From Molanna angustata (Eukaryota; Arthropoda; Insecta; Trichoptera; Molannidae), in NCBI GenBank assembly GCA_963576475.1, contig OY754980.1, positions 5,256,790-5,320,789 of the forward strand: 64,000 nt of DNA, in the 5' to 3' direction. This document shows, piece by piece, positions 11,718 to 21,734 of the stretch (positions are counted from its first letter, which is position 1; every line of letters starts with the position of its first letter). Made by a program: the position numbers and the translations under genes. Below the pieces are notes generated by a model. The model searched no databases and was not told the DNA's origin. It saw nothing but the letters and a program-made list of their open reading frames with translations.

Positions 11718-13077
11718 CGTTGTACGGTAGGCTATTATTATTCGAAAGAATAGATATTAAAAGAGATATTAATGTCTGCAGAAATGCTGAATTGCTGTTG
11801 GATAACTCTACTGCAGAAGGAGGAGGTGAATGTTCATTTTGGTTAATTGCCTGACCATTAGACATTTGATTGACATAATTACCATTTGGATTGAATAGGA
11901 ATGAGTTATGTATGTTCTTGTCATATGCTGGTGTCATTGCTGGTCTAGGTTTGACTTGTTTGTATGTAATAATTCTACGAGAGTTGGAAGGATTCGCTGA
12001 ATTAATCTGGTTTATTGTAGTTGTGTTAGCTGAGGTTGGTTTCACATTCAATGTTGTAGTTTCGGCAAAACTCTTTATTGCAGGGGGAAAACGTTTAGAG
12101 GCTTGGAAATATGATATATTTTCACTCGCCATCAGTTGTTTAATGTTTTTTTGTCTCGTCAGTTCTGGGCATATAAAGCTTGTAGCCTTATGACTACCTT
12201 TACAATTGACGCATGTTGGCTCTTCCGGGTTTGGACACTGATCAGCTTGATGGTTTTCACCACAGTGAAAGCATCGAGTGGAAGATTTACAAATGGCTCT
12301 TGAGTGCCCAAAACGGCAACAATTAAAACACTGAATAGTGGGATAAGTGTATGCTTCTACTGGAAGGGAGTTAAAATAAAGGTAAACATAATCAGGCAAT
12401 ATTTGGCCTTCGAATGTGAGAACGACGGTTTGTGACGGTTTCCACGTCACCGTGCCTTGAGAATTATCTTTGTAATTTAACCTTCGCGCCTTTATTATTT
12501 TAATAATTCGTCTAGCATTGTTCAAATTTAAGGATTCAACAATATCACTTTCAGAAAGATTAGCAGGAATGCCTCTTACCAACCCCATTCGCGTCACGTG
12601 ATGCGTCGGAATAAACGCCTTAAATTTTTGATCAGATAAAGTTGTAATATTCTGTATAAAATTATTTGCTTGTTCCCATTTGTTAAATTCAGAAGAAATT
12701 TTAAAGCGCCCTTCAGATTTTATTGTACCGTTAATAATCCCAAAGTTTTTATTTTTACATGAAAACAAAAATTTGCCTACTTCTAAGGAGTTAATCGGTT
12801 TGCCACTTTCGCAATTTTGAATATATACTATGTATGGTGGGTTTGACATATTACAATATTGAATTGGGCTTGGTTCGGTTTGTATCGGGAGGCCTGCAGT
12901 TATTTCGAGTACAGAAGAAGGTTTCATTTTCGACGGTATATCAATTGGTTGATGACGCGGTTTTCGTTTACGGTTAGGTACAATAACTGAATCATGACTC
13001 GTGTCAGATTCACATTCGTCAGCAGTTGATAAAATTATCGATCGAGGATCAGGAGGTTTAGTCTCGTCCACCTCCAT
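11638..13077 (-). CDS. LINE ORF1: gag-like nucleic-acid-binding protein
   Basis: 479 residues. The N-terminal third is polar and basic. A central RRM-like region lies at about 155-240 (MGLVRGIPANLSE, then TVVLTF). Three zinc knuckles follow at about 250-303 with spacings CX2CX4HX4C, CX2CX3HX4C and CX2CX3HX6C, the signature of I/jockey-type ORF1 proteins. The C-terminal part is rich in N, S and T. The protein is expected to coat LINE RNA and form cytoplasmic RNPs. The stop lies inside the start of ORF2, so ORF2 translation probably depends on frameshifting or reinitiation near atggaatag. Confidence 0.9.
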   Translation of the reverse strand: MEVDETKPPDPRSIILSTADECESDTSHDSVIVPNRKRKPRHQPIDIPSKMKPSSVLEITAGLPIQTEPSPIQYCNMSNPPYIVYIQNCESGKPINSLEVGKFLFSCKNKNFGIINGTIKSEGRFKISSEFNKWEQANNFIQNITTLSDQKFKAFIPTHHVTRMGLVRGIPANLSESDIVESLNLNNARRIIKIIKARRLNYKDNSQGTVTWKPSQTVVLTFEGQILPDYVYLYFNSLPVEAYTYPTIQCFNCCRFGHSRAICKSSTRCFHCGENHQADQCPNPEEPTCVNCKGSHKATSFICPELTRQKNIKQLMASENISYFQASKRFPPAIKSFAETTTLNVKPTSANTTTINQINSANPSNSRRIITYKQVKPRPAMTPAYDKNIHNSFLFNPNGNYVNQMSNGQAINQNEHSPPPSAVELSNSNSAFLQTLISLLISILSNNNSLPYNVADILTTLQSSLFNNGHTNSENSTME

Positions 13078-13377
13078 ATCCGCGATGCAGTATTTAAATC
13101 AAATAAAATAGATATTTAACAGTTAAATAAAAAATACGAAACAAAAATTGTTAATGTCAAATAGACAAAAAGCAACAAAAACAATAGGTAAATATTAATA
13201 CCAAATATGCTACATTGAAATAATCAAAACAATTTTTGTAAGAATAAAAATGAAATAATAAAACAAAAATGACAGCAATGGAATCTTATCTGTTCGCTGC
13301 GTAGTGTAGTAGGTACTTGTGGGTAGATCCGAAATATGCACTAAACACAACCGCTCACTGGCAACGTCGCGACGAGA
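13078..13377 (-). promoter_or_regulatory. LINE 5' untranslated region, presumed internal promoter
   Basis: The 300 bp between the target-site duplication and the ORF1 start carry no frame. The outermost 80 bp are GC-richer (for example cgtcgcgacgttgccagtg on the minus strand). I-type LINEs usually carry a TATA-less promoter here. That role is inferred from position only. Confidence 0.4.
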
Positions 13378-13395
13378 CTATGTACATTGCTTCTT
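13378..13395. repeat. Target-site duplication, right copy
   Basis: Exact repeat of 7834-7851, abutting the 5' end of the LINE. Confidence 0.9.
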
Positions 13396-13439
13396 GGCCA
13401 ACTAACTACTATGTCAAATATTATTTTTTTATCATAAGC

Positions 13440-13634
13440 ACTCCTTGCACTCTGCACAAGTGGCGACAAAATTGCTGAATTACATGCAATTTCTTTCAAC
13501 CAACCATTGTTTACCTACAATCCAAAGAAGCAATAGTAATTCTTTTAATATAGTAATTATTTTAAATTAATTTCCTCTTTGCTGGGAATCAAACACAGGT
13601 CGCCCGCACAAAATTCAAACGACTTACTACTACC
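13440..13634 (-). mobile_element. tRNA-derived SINE, family SINE-B (degraded)
   Basis: On the minus strand it matches the SINE-B consensus seen at 57154: a box-B area (gctgggaatcaaacacagg on plus), the caaccattgttt word, and gcacaagtggcga at its 3' side. It has many substitutions, so it is an old copy. Confidence 0.6.
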
Positions 13635-13928
13635 CTAAAGGGGCCTACATTAATATTAACTTAAAAAATAATATAAATTGAAATTTCTGTCGATATAAAT
13701 ATAAATTTACGATATTTACCTATCGTTTGCATCACCGAGTCTCGAGCCCGGGCCGGGGCGCACGCACAGAAGCTAGACGACTTACAACTATGCTACGACG
13801 ATCAACATTAATATACATCATAATATTTATTGGTTATTGCCAAACGTCAATTTCTTCTCAACACATTTTGAACTATGGCAATAAGTAGGTACATACATAT
13901 GTACATCATGGTATACATCGTGACAATA

Positions 13929-14114
13929 ATCCAACTGTCGATTTGTTCAGGAGAACTTTGTTCTCTTAACATATCGACAATGTTTCAAGCCGGCTATGTT
14001 TTCACGGCTTTTCCAACTTTGAAGTCAAAAAACACCAACTTAGAGGCTTCGCAGCATATATGTTCCATACACGGATTTACTCAGAATTCGGAGTAGAACA
14101 TTTCGTGTGTCTGT

Positions 14115-14169
<55 letters not shown>

Positions 14170-14968
14170 TGTGTGTCTGTGTGTCTGTGTGTGTGTGTGT
14201 GTCCGTCCCCCCCTTATAACTTTTGATCCGCTCAATTAACAGTGCCCAAAATTTCAGAATATATAAAAAGTTACAGGCCTACAAAACTTTTATACTCAGA
14301 ATTTTGAATTTTTGTTTCAGTCAGGGGTTATCAACTTTTTAATTTTTATTTTTTTTTTCCATATATCTCAGAAACCATAAAAGCTAGAACGCTGAAAATT
14401 GGTACAAACATAGAAAAATAAAAAATCTCAAATCAATTTTTTCAAAAAAATTCCAGGGTTTCTCAAACATTTTTTATTAAGAAAAATATTTTTTAATGAT
14501 AAATTTATGAGTTTAACTGCCTATATTTCCAAAACTTATATAATTATCGCAAAAAGCCGAAACACCTCAACTGGATAATTTAATTTTCTATAAAAAAATA
14601 TTAACATTGTAGTAGAAGATCTCAATTTTTTTTAACAATTTTTTTAAAAATTGAATTTAGTGACGACATCGCTTCATACATTTTGTATGGCAGTCGCCTA
14701 TACACAATATGTAAGAAGACTTAATAGTTTGATAATTCATCTCCAAACATACATACCATCATGATATTTTCATATTCTGGGTAGGAAAAAAGGAACTTCC
14801 TCCATACTATCCTATCTTGACATACATACCTACATATGTTGTATAGAAAACAAAATATCTGAAAATATTCAATAATTTGTATTTATGGGTTTATAGTTTG
14901 GTACATATTCTTCAACTATACATACTATCGCTATCGACAGTTGGATCTCATGTGTTACATGCAACTAG
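13929..14968 (+). mobile_element. Helentron-like non-autonomous element (copy b, uninterrupted)
   Basis: The cleanest copy of the family. It starts with atccaactgtcgat. A short stem-loop follows (gtcgatttgttc... pairing with ...acatatcgac). A (GT)n tract lies at 14105-14202, then the body, then ctatcgacagttggat and a tail ending gcaactag at 14968. The inverted repeats are sub-terminal at the 3' side only, with about 25 extra bases forming a small hairpin (catgtgttacatg) before CTAG. No ORF. Mobilisation would need a helentron RepHel protein from elsewhere. Confidence 0.65.
14105..14202. repeat. (GT)n microsatellite
   Basis: About 98 bp of GT with a few CT interruptions, internal to helentron-like copy b. 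Confidence 0.95.
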
Positions 14969-15223
14969 TTAATAAAAAATAGTCTCAGAACAGACCTAGA
15001 TCTAGTGAGGTTATATATTCCATATAACTTCATTAAACTGTTTATAATGTAATACCAATTGTTTATATTTATGTTTAAATTTATTTTGACTTTTTTTATA
15101 AAAAAAATAAAAAAAAAGTCAACTAAAATGAAGATTAGAGGAAAAAGAGTTAAAAAAACAAAAGAGATTGAGTACAAGAACAGTTCATAGCAATTATAGG
15201 AAAACAAAGGGAAATACAGCTTT
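14969..15223. other. AT-rich spacer
   Basis: No gene. Includes a hairpin of about 19-bp arms near 15087-15121 (gactttttttataaaaaaa against its complement). Confidence 0.4.
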
Positions 15224-15300
15224 TGCACCGAGAATCGAACCCCGGATCTTAGGCTCGGAAGTCAGATATAATATAACCAACTGTACCTCCGAAACTCTCG
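15224..15300 (-). mobile_element. tRNA-like sequence, probably a SINE head
   Basis: Minus strand: a box-A-like word ggaggtacagttggt and a box B ggggttcgattctcgg, about 40 nt apart, the spacing of a tRNA internal promoter. There is no clean acceptor stem, and the intervening arm is too AT-rich for a convincing cloverleaf. A second box-B-like word (ggggttcgaacgcca) occurs on plus at 15401. Confidence 0.4.
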
Positions 15301-15669
15301 TTTCATGCAATTGATCCCCATTTCCCATTATCAGTCTTGCAAAAGAGACTTTAGTGTGTATTTCATATTTCCCAGCGTGATATCGAGATTGGGGGTATGG
15401 GGTTCGAACGCCAACCCAACAATGCAATAATCCAATACAAAAATCTCCCTTTGTACCAAACTATTATTTATTTCCGAATATAATAATTGAATACCACGCG
15501 GGGCCCTGAGGTAAATGGAGAGAAAAAAAATCGATTTTTTTTGGGATTTGGCGCCTCGTGGTTATAGTTGATATTAGGTAGGTAGGTACATATACATCAT
15601 TGGAGTATAGTGGAAACGAAAAATGTTGCCCGAGTATAAAAGGAAATATATAAACAAATTATACAGAAA
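15301..15669. other. Non-coding, nothing recognised
   Basis: Contains a GC-richer patch at 15497-15560 and no supported gene. Confidence 0.35.
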
Positions 15670-16118
15670 GTAATCTTTGAGATTATTTAAAGTTAAATTT
15701 TCCAAGATATGATATTTGAGATATTTTAAATGTGAATTATCCAGAAAATAATCTCTGAGATTATTTAAAGGTGAATTATCCAATAACTGATCTTTGAGTT
15801 TATTTAAATGTAAATTATCCAGACAGTGATTTTTGAAATTATTCAAAGGTGAATAATCCAGACAGTGATCTTTGAGATTATTTAAAGGTGAATTATCCAA
15901 TAACTGATCTTTGAGTTTATTTAAATGTAAATTATCCAGACAGTGATTTTTGAAATTATTTAAAGGTGAATAATCCAGACAGTGATCTTTGAGATTATTT
16001 AAAGGTGAATTATCCGGACAGTGATCTTTGAGATTATTTAAAGGTGAATTATCCGGACAGTGATCTTTGAGATTATTTGAAGATGAATCTTCCAATAAGT
16101 GATCTTTGAGATTATTCA
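15670..16118 (-). repeat. 39-bp minisatellite with an open reading frame
   Basis: About 11-12 tandem copies of a 39-bp unit. On the minus strand the frame is open for 181 codons (16119-15574), and the unit encodes a 13-residue repeat of the type NNLKDHCPDNSPL. A higher-order block of three unit types (NNLKDHCLDYSPL, NNFKNHCLDNLHL, NKLKDQLLDNSPL) is repeated twice in a row, so 117-bp blocks were duplicated after the basic unit. A 39-bp period preserves frame automatically, so the ORF may be incidental. No signal peptide or known domain was recognised. Confidence 0.85.
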
Positions 16119-16457
16119 CATACGATTAGATGCACATGAAAATTCAAACTTCATTTTTGATAAAAGATTCAAATTTCTTTCATCATTTGACTCAATATAA
16201 TTTACTAATAATATTTTTTTTAGTGCGGTTTAATGATGTAATACTAATGTTAAAGGCATTTTTGCGATATAGTTGGCTTTATGAAACGAAGTATATTTAA
16301 GTAGGTAGGTACCTACTTTACCGAAGGTGTCAATACTCTGAATGCCACGTAGGTCATGGGGATAATTTATTCCACTTTATAGGTTCTAAATTTAAATTTT
16401 AAATTATTGTTCTTTTCTTTAATTCTGTCGTAATTTCTTTGTTTAATAATTCGAATA
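16119..16457. other. AT-rich spacer
   Basis: No gene or repeat recognised, apart from a short ctctgaatgccacgtaggtc word that loosely resembles the LINE-W 3' end. Confidence 0.35.
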
Positions 16458-17570
16458 GTTTTACTCCTCATTACCCCAAGGGTATTTAGTGGGGAGTTAT
16501 AAATTAGAGTATCAACTAGTATTACTGAGATTGTTTTCTGAAAGTTTCATCACAATGTATCTGTTTGTATGTGTGCTGTATACTATGTGCTAAGTACTAT
16601 GTAGGTACAACGTACATATTTATTCTATTTTATCGTTTATAGACTAGATTACCTACTAATTCGATTCTTTTCAAATTTTGCATATTCGTATATTTAATAA
16701 TCGCTTAGACCCGAGGCGGGATTCTCGTTCTTTTTTAGCTATCCATAACGCCTTAAAATCCATAAGATCCTTATAATCCTAAAAATTATAGAAAACGCGA
16801 TTCTCATTTCAATTTGTAGTGATTGTAAAAGGGATACTATCCCTCGCAGGTATCTATTCCGTAGCGCTCGCATTAGAGGTGTCACTAACGCTTAGCGCTA
16901 TCCATAACATCGATCTGTCACTTCACTGACATTTCAATATTATTTCAATCATTTACACACGTTCATAATTTCAAATATAAAAATAATTCATACACTATAA
17001 TATTCAATAACATTTTTTTTACAAAAAAATGAATATGTCCTTGTTAAATACCATCCTAGAGTAAACTTATTTTGAAGGGAGTTGTAACTAATGTGATAAA
17101 AATAACAATGCATCTAATGAAAAATGAAGGAAAAAATCACTGTAGGTACAAATAAAAAATAATAATAAAAATGCAAAAACAATCATTTGTTTAAAGGCCA
17201 AGTACCGAATTAAGATGAATAGAAAGAATGTAAAACCAATTAGATTACTTTCAATGTCTTCAAATACCTAATATGTATTTAAAATAAATCCTTTATCATA
17301 TGAATTTACTGGAAAAAATATGGATACTATCCATATAATCCTTACATCATTCTGTATGGACACCTATCACTCACGCGAGAACAAGAATCGCATTTATTGA
17401 CATAGCATTCTTTCGCAAGCACTAGTAGCCATAATTTCCTATCCATAACAACAGTTAAGGATTTAAACGAGAATCGCGCCTCCGATTTGATTTTGAAAGA
17501 TATCTAATCAGTCTAATATTTAAAAGTAACCCTGAACTCTTCCTTTTCATAAAATGGCATTGAAGAATCA
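16458..17570 (-). repeat. Family B repeat, interrupted
   Basis: The left part 16458-16712 (actcctcattaccccaaggg, gtggggagttat, cgcttagacc) and the right part 17483-17570 (gattttgaaagatatct) together match, inverted, the family B copy at 23380-23645. They are separated by an unrelated TIR element. Confidence 0.6.
16713..17482. mobile_element. TIR DNA element nested in a family B repeat
   Basis: The ends are inverted repeats: gaggcgggattctcgtt at 16713 against gaggcgcgattctcgtt (complement of the right end at 17482). The 770-bp interior has no ORF. Further in, the words ctatccataac and ttatggatagg also mirror each other. It splits a family B repeat, which shows it moved after that repeat did. 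No clear target duplication, so the superfamily is open. Confidence 0.55.
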
Positions 17571-18041
17571 TCAAGGTGCCATGATAAAATATTTAAATAA
17601 AAAATAATTTAGCAATCACATTTCATGAAAATCCTGAAAATTTTCCAAATAAAATATGAATTGTTTGTGGAGTGACTTGGAAGTACTTACCGTTTAGTTA
17701 AAATGGTTTTGTTTGTACAAAAAAAAACTCTCTGTTTCATTTTGAGGGTAGAATTGTTGGATTAACTATACCTACTGTGTTCTCCCCATTTAGGATTACT
17801 TATGAAAGTGCAATAGTGCATGCATTGCACAGGATGCAAGCGATTATCCGTATATATTTATATTTTTTCACGTCAGTTGCATTCTTTCGCCATTATTTGC
17901 AAACATTACTAAGTATATCATATTATAAGCATACCTACATAGTTTTATTATATAAAAAAATCACCAAAAAAATACTTTTAGGAAAAACGGTTTTTTAAAT
18001 AAAAATTAAATTATTAACAAAAAACATTCATAGAAACAACG
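17571..18041. other. Non-coding, nothing recognised
   Basis: AT-rich. The 73-codon plus frame at 17777 shows no known features. Confidence 0.4.
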
Positions 18042-18705
18042 TACATACATACCATCACGCCATGTCCTTCAAGGGGTAGGCAGAGAGAACCGAACGCCAC
18101 ATATTTCTACCTTGACACACATTCCTCGCCTCGTCAACATTAATACATCGTCTTATACGTGTTCCTCTGTTGTTCAAGCTTCGTACATTTCCTTCTTTCA
18201 AAATACCGTTCACATGGACGTGCCATCCCTTCCATGAACGGCCCCGACCTCTCATTCCATTCCTGTCTGCAATGTATATTTTCTTCGTCAGGCGTTCCTC
18301 ATTCATTCTCCCCATGTGACCAAACCATCTCAATGTGTTCACTTTCATTTTATTAATGACATATTTCTTTCCTTATGTCGTCATTTCTGACCCTATCATA
18401 CATAATAATAATAAACACTTTCTTGTAGATACCCTGCGCAAGTGGCGAGCTTATTGCCGTGTGGCAATTTCTTCCAACTAACCAGTGTTTCCAGCCCAGA
18501 GAAGCAATATTTGCGTGAGAAATTAATTGAAATAAATTTCTCCTCTGCTGGGAATCGAACCCAGGACGCCCGCACAGAAACCAAACGGCTTACCAACTGT
18601 GCCACGGTGGTCGGCATCGTTCTATTACAGGTCTTGTTCATCACTATACTCACTATAATCTCCTTCGACATGTGCTTGTTTCTCACACTTGAATAGTGTT
18701 TCCTC
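18042..18705 (-). pseudogene. LINE-W copy 2, interrupted by SINE-B
   Basis: The minus frame 18348-18055 encodes TLRWFGHMGRM, a GRGR tract, then RSVLSAYP, followed by the 3' tail (cataccatcacgcc on plus). Homology resumes beyond the SINE at 18616 (cgttctattaca, as at 32550) and runs to about 18705. 5'-truncated and non-functional. Confidence 0.7.
18402..18615 (-). mobile_element. tRNA-derived SINE-B inserted in LINE-W
   Basis: Minus strand: gccgaccaccgtggcacagt (box A region), gggttcgattcccagcaga (box B), body gcttctctgggctggaa, ggttagttggaagaaattgc, cgccacttgcgcaggg, and a 3' tail of TTA/ATA repeats. It sits exactly between ctatcatacat and cgttctattaca of the host LINE-W. Confidence 0.8.
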
Positions 18706-19559
18706 AAACATTATTATATATATATATAATAAAATCAGACCTCATTGACACATTGTATGTATGATATTAAAATAATAAAATAATAATTTTGTTCTATAGG
18801 TAATTTGTATGGTATTTTTATTGTGTAAGCTATGAGCTGATGCTTTCCTAAACACAAGCTTCTAGCTTAAATAAGAAAGAGAAACATAAGATAGGTATAT
18901 TGATAGAATTTATTATAATATTATATTCAATTCTGAATTCTATGTGTGTATTTGAATAAACGATAAAATAATCTATAAAAAATATGAACCCCATTTTTTC
19001 ATTTAACTTGGATCGTTTCAATAGCGACGTAGTATTAATTCTTGAATTGAAAAGGAAAAGTTTTAACACCCCAAGAAGACCATAGTCGATTGGTCTTCCA
19101 TAAAGATTTCTCAGTGTGTCCTACTGGGTTCGTTCTAGAGTCCTTTTCACATGCAATTAATTTTTACCGCTTCTCAGAGTCGGTACAGAGAACTGATAAT
19201 AATGGACCCACCCTTCTTAATCCCAAAAACTATTAAAAGACACCCCGGGATCTGGGATTGGGGAGAATGGCTGTGAAACCCTCATTGAAGAGTTTGAATT
19301 GTTACAGGACCGTTTATAGGTACGTACCCATTCAAGAAAGTATAGGGTAAAGTTTATTTTAAAAGAATGGAAATATGTAGGTACCTATCTACTTATCATC
19401 GAGGATTATGGACTATTATATAGTTCATAAATATTATTCATGTTCGCGTCATAACCAAATTGGGAGCTAGTATTTTCAAGAATCTCAGAATAATACTAAC
19501 GTCCACTTTTTTCTATGATCTTTATTTTCGAAGGTCCCGTAAGAGCCGCGTGAAAATAC
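18706..19559. other. Non-coding, nothing recognised
   Basis: AT-rich with a short (TA)n run at 18716-18729. The region 19080-19320 is less AT-rich but shows no supported frame. Confidence 0.4.
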
Positions 19560-19725
19560 AAATACAACGAAATTCACCACCCATTCTGAATGTTGTTTTT
19601 TTAGGCGAAGCGAGATTGGCGTGTGGGGATACACGCATATTCCACGCATCCTTTTAAAAGGTGATGCACACCCGCGCGCCTGTCGCTGGTCACCCCACAT
19701 TGTTGTATATGCCTTGACGGTATGA
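19560..19725 (-). repeat. Repeat R, copy 3 (inverted)
   Basis: The complement carries gtggggtgaccagcgacagg and the acattcagaatgggtggtga word, collinear with 24545-24655. A CG-rich stretch (cacccgcgcgcctgtcgctg) is inside. No frame. Confidence 0.5.
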
Positions 19726-19763
19726 ATGAGTTTTTATGATATTTTTTGTCATATACAAAGATA

Positions 19764-19975
19764 AGTCGGCCATCGTGGCTCAGTTGGTCAGGTATCTGAC
19801 TGCTGATCCAAGGGTCCCGGGTTCGATTCCCGGTGGAGACAGATTTTAATTGTGTTTTCAGTCTGGATCTGTGAGTCTCTAGATTGTGGCAAATTGTTAT
19901 TGGGTGGGTGTAAAATAATTATTTGACATAGTACCTGTTAGTTCAAGTACCTGTTGTTAGCCCAAGAAGCTACAT
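19764..19975 (+). mobile_element. tRNA-derived SINE, family SINE-A (best copy)
   Basis: The tRNA-like head is intact: box A tggctcagttgg (19776) and box B gggttcgattcc (19818), separated by about 30 nt. The head ends ggtggagac, then the body cagtctggatctgtgag and ggcaaattgttattgggtg. RNA polymerase III would be expected to transcribe it. It needs LINE machinery to move. Confidence 0.8.
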
Positions 19976-20122
19976 ATCCGTTACTAACTTGGCAACTGAA
20001 CAGATAGAAAATTCTATATAGGATGAAATATTTTATTCGGTGGGTAGCTAAAACACTCTCATAGCAATGCAATATATTATTAATTTAAAATATACCTATA
20101 TTGTATTAAGAAAATCAAAGTA

Positions 20123-20669
20123 CAAGGTGTCTCAAAAGAAAGTTTATATTTGAATTCAGAGCGTTATGTGGAGATGTTAGACGACTTCTTGGTGCCTGAA
20201 CTGCAAAACTTTCCTGGCTATAACCAATTAACATGGTTCCAGCAGGACGGAGCAACGTCACACACGTCCAATACATCTCTGCCACGAGTTCGTGAAATTT
20301 TCCTAGACAAATTGATCTCCAGGAGAGGTGACATAAATTGGCCTCCACGCAGTCCTGAATATAACCCATATGGACTTTTTCCTATGGGGTTATCTTAAAT
20401 CTAAACCGACTTCCCTAGCGCATTTGAAAGAAAATATCCGTCACGAAATGGTAGCCATCACTGAGTCCACCTGCCGAGCCGTCATAAGTAATTTTACTGT
20501 TGGATTAAATGAGTGCTGCGAACGCGAGGGTCTACATTTGGACGATATTATTTTTAAGAAACATATTCCCAAATTGTGTACTTTAATAATTAATAAACAT
20601 TTTTTTCGATACACGGCTCACTTTTTTTAATCGATCCACTAAATACATACTTTCTTTTGAGACACCTTG
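20123..20669 (+). mobile_element. Internally deleted Tc1/mariner element
   Basis: Perfect terminal inverted repeats of about 21 bp (caaggtgtctcaaaagaaag at the left, its complement at the right) flanked by TA on both sides (20121-20122 and 20670-20671), the target of this superfamily. Only the 3' part of a transposase remains inside. Confidence 0.9.
20150..20630 (+). pseudogene. Tc1/mariner transposase remnant (DDE domain, frameshifted)
   Basis: The frame at 20150-20398 reads WFQQDGATSHTSNTS and NWPPRSPEYNP, the stretch bearing the second catalytic Asp. The next frame (20370-20630) continues with MDFFLWGYLKSK, where the third acidic residue is the D of DFFLW. One extra base near 20370 breaks the frame. 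The N-terminal DNA-binding half and the first Asp are deleted, so no functional enzyme can result. Confidence 0.85.
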
Positions 20670-20671
20670 TA

Positions 20672-21734
20672 CCTACCTATTCCTGTTTCGCTTTGTCATA
20701 TTCAAAATCTGTCTCCGTAATCTTCTTATCAACATCCATAGTTTTGCCAAATAATATTATGATCGTAGAACGAGAACCAAAACTAGGCTGTGTTGTTTTG
20801 TATAAGATTAATAATCATAAACACTAAATAATACTCAAATCTTTTGCGGGAGATACACATTCAATTTTTGTACGTTCATTCTGTAAACTACAATCGGTAT
20901 GATGAGATTCGTTTCACCTCTATCTAAAAGTACCTACATACTTACCTATTTATTTATTAGGTATAGCATAATCTGTCAAATGCACGCTTATACCATTATG
21001 ACCCTTATCAACAATAATATTTTACATAATCATTCCTATAACAATCGCCTTTTGTTCATTTTACTCGAACTATTGTGAAACTCATTGATAATTTTCAAAC
21101 AATAATCGGTATGGTCGTTAAAAAACTAAACCTACTTGAATATTAGTTATACATTATAAATGGCAAATCAAATTTGATTATAGCGTATTATTCTGTAATT
21201 GGAAAATGTCGATTTCCTCTCAGATATTGTATGACTAATATAATATATTTTTCCATGAACGGCATAAGTTGATTTCATTTAGACTAGTAATCGTCCGATA
21301 GTCAAAATTCGACCGTTATTCTTTCAATATTTGAGTTTAAAAGTTCTTGAGGTTCTTTTGTCCAAAAAAGTAAGCATTTATACCTACGTATAATATCACT
21401 TAACTCTATTTAACTCTATTCTCTATTTAACTCTATCGTCCGCCAGTCTATTCATCTCCTTAAAGATAGAGTTAAGTGGAAAGATCGAGTGTTTGGAGCA
21501 GACCAATCCTAGGATTGTGACCCAGAAGAGAAAAGAGATAATACCACCAATTGATAAGGGCCTAGTCAGCCGAAACGGTCGTCCTATTATTAGGGAAATA
21601 TATATGTAGAAACCTAATCATTCTTGTTTGATTAAAAATACCTAGTATCACTTATATGGTTGGGTGAAGTTTTTACCATTATGGCAACAAGCCCGCCATT
21701 GCGCAATTGACAAAAAATGATAAAAATAAATAAA
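20672..21734. other. Non-coding, nothing recognised
   Basis: AT-rich. A short taactctatt repeat occurs three times at 21400-21437. No supported gene. Confidence 0.45.

Larger units (their letters stand above)
7852..13377 (-). mobile_element. Full-length I-like LINE retrotransposon
   Basis: A 5.5-kb element on the minus strand, bounded by an 18-bp target-site duplication. Its order is a 5' untranslated region (13078-13377), ORF1 gag-like (13077-11638), ORF2 endonuclease-RT-RNase H (11717-7962), a short 3' untranslated region and a (GAA)n tail (TTC repeats at 7852-7863 on plus). Both ORFs are uninterrupted. RNase H after RT plus triple zinc knuckles in ORF1 is the arrangement of the I group. 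The exact clade needs a phylogeny. Intact frames, exact duplication and both ends present suggest a recent insertion, so activity is plausible but unproven. Confidence 0.88.

Noticed and set aside
8092..12193. Plus-strand frames opposite the LINE ORFs
   Set aside because: Antisense shadows without protein character.
15670..16118. CRISPR-like array
   Set aside because: Units are contiguous 39-bp tandem copies without spacers, in a eukaryotic context.
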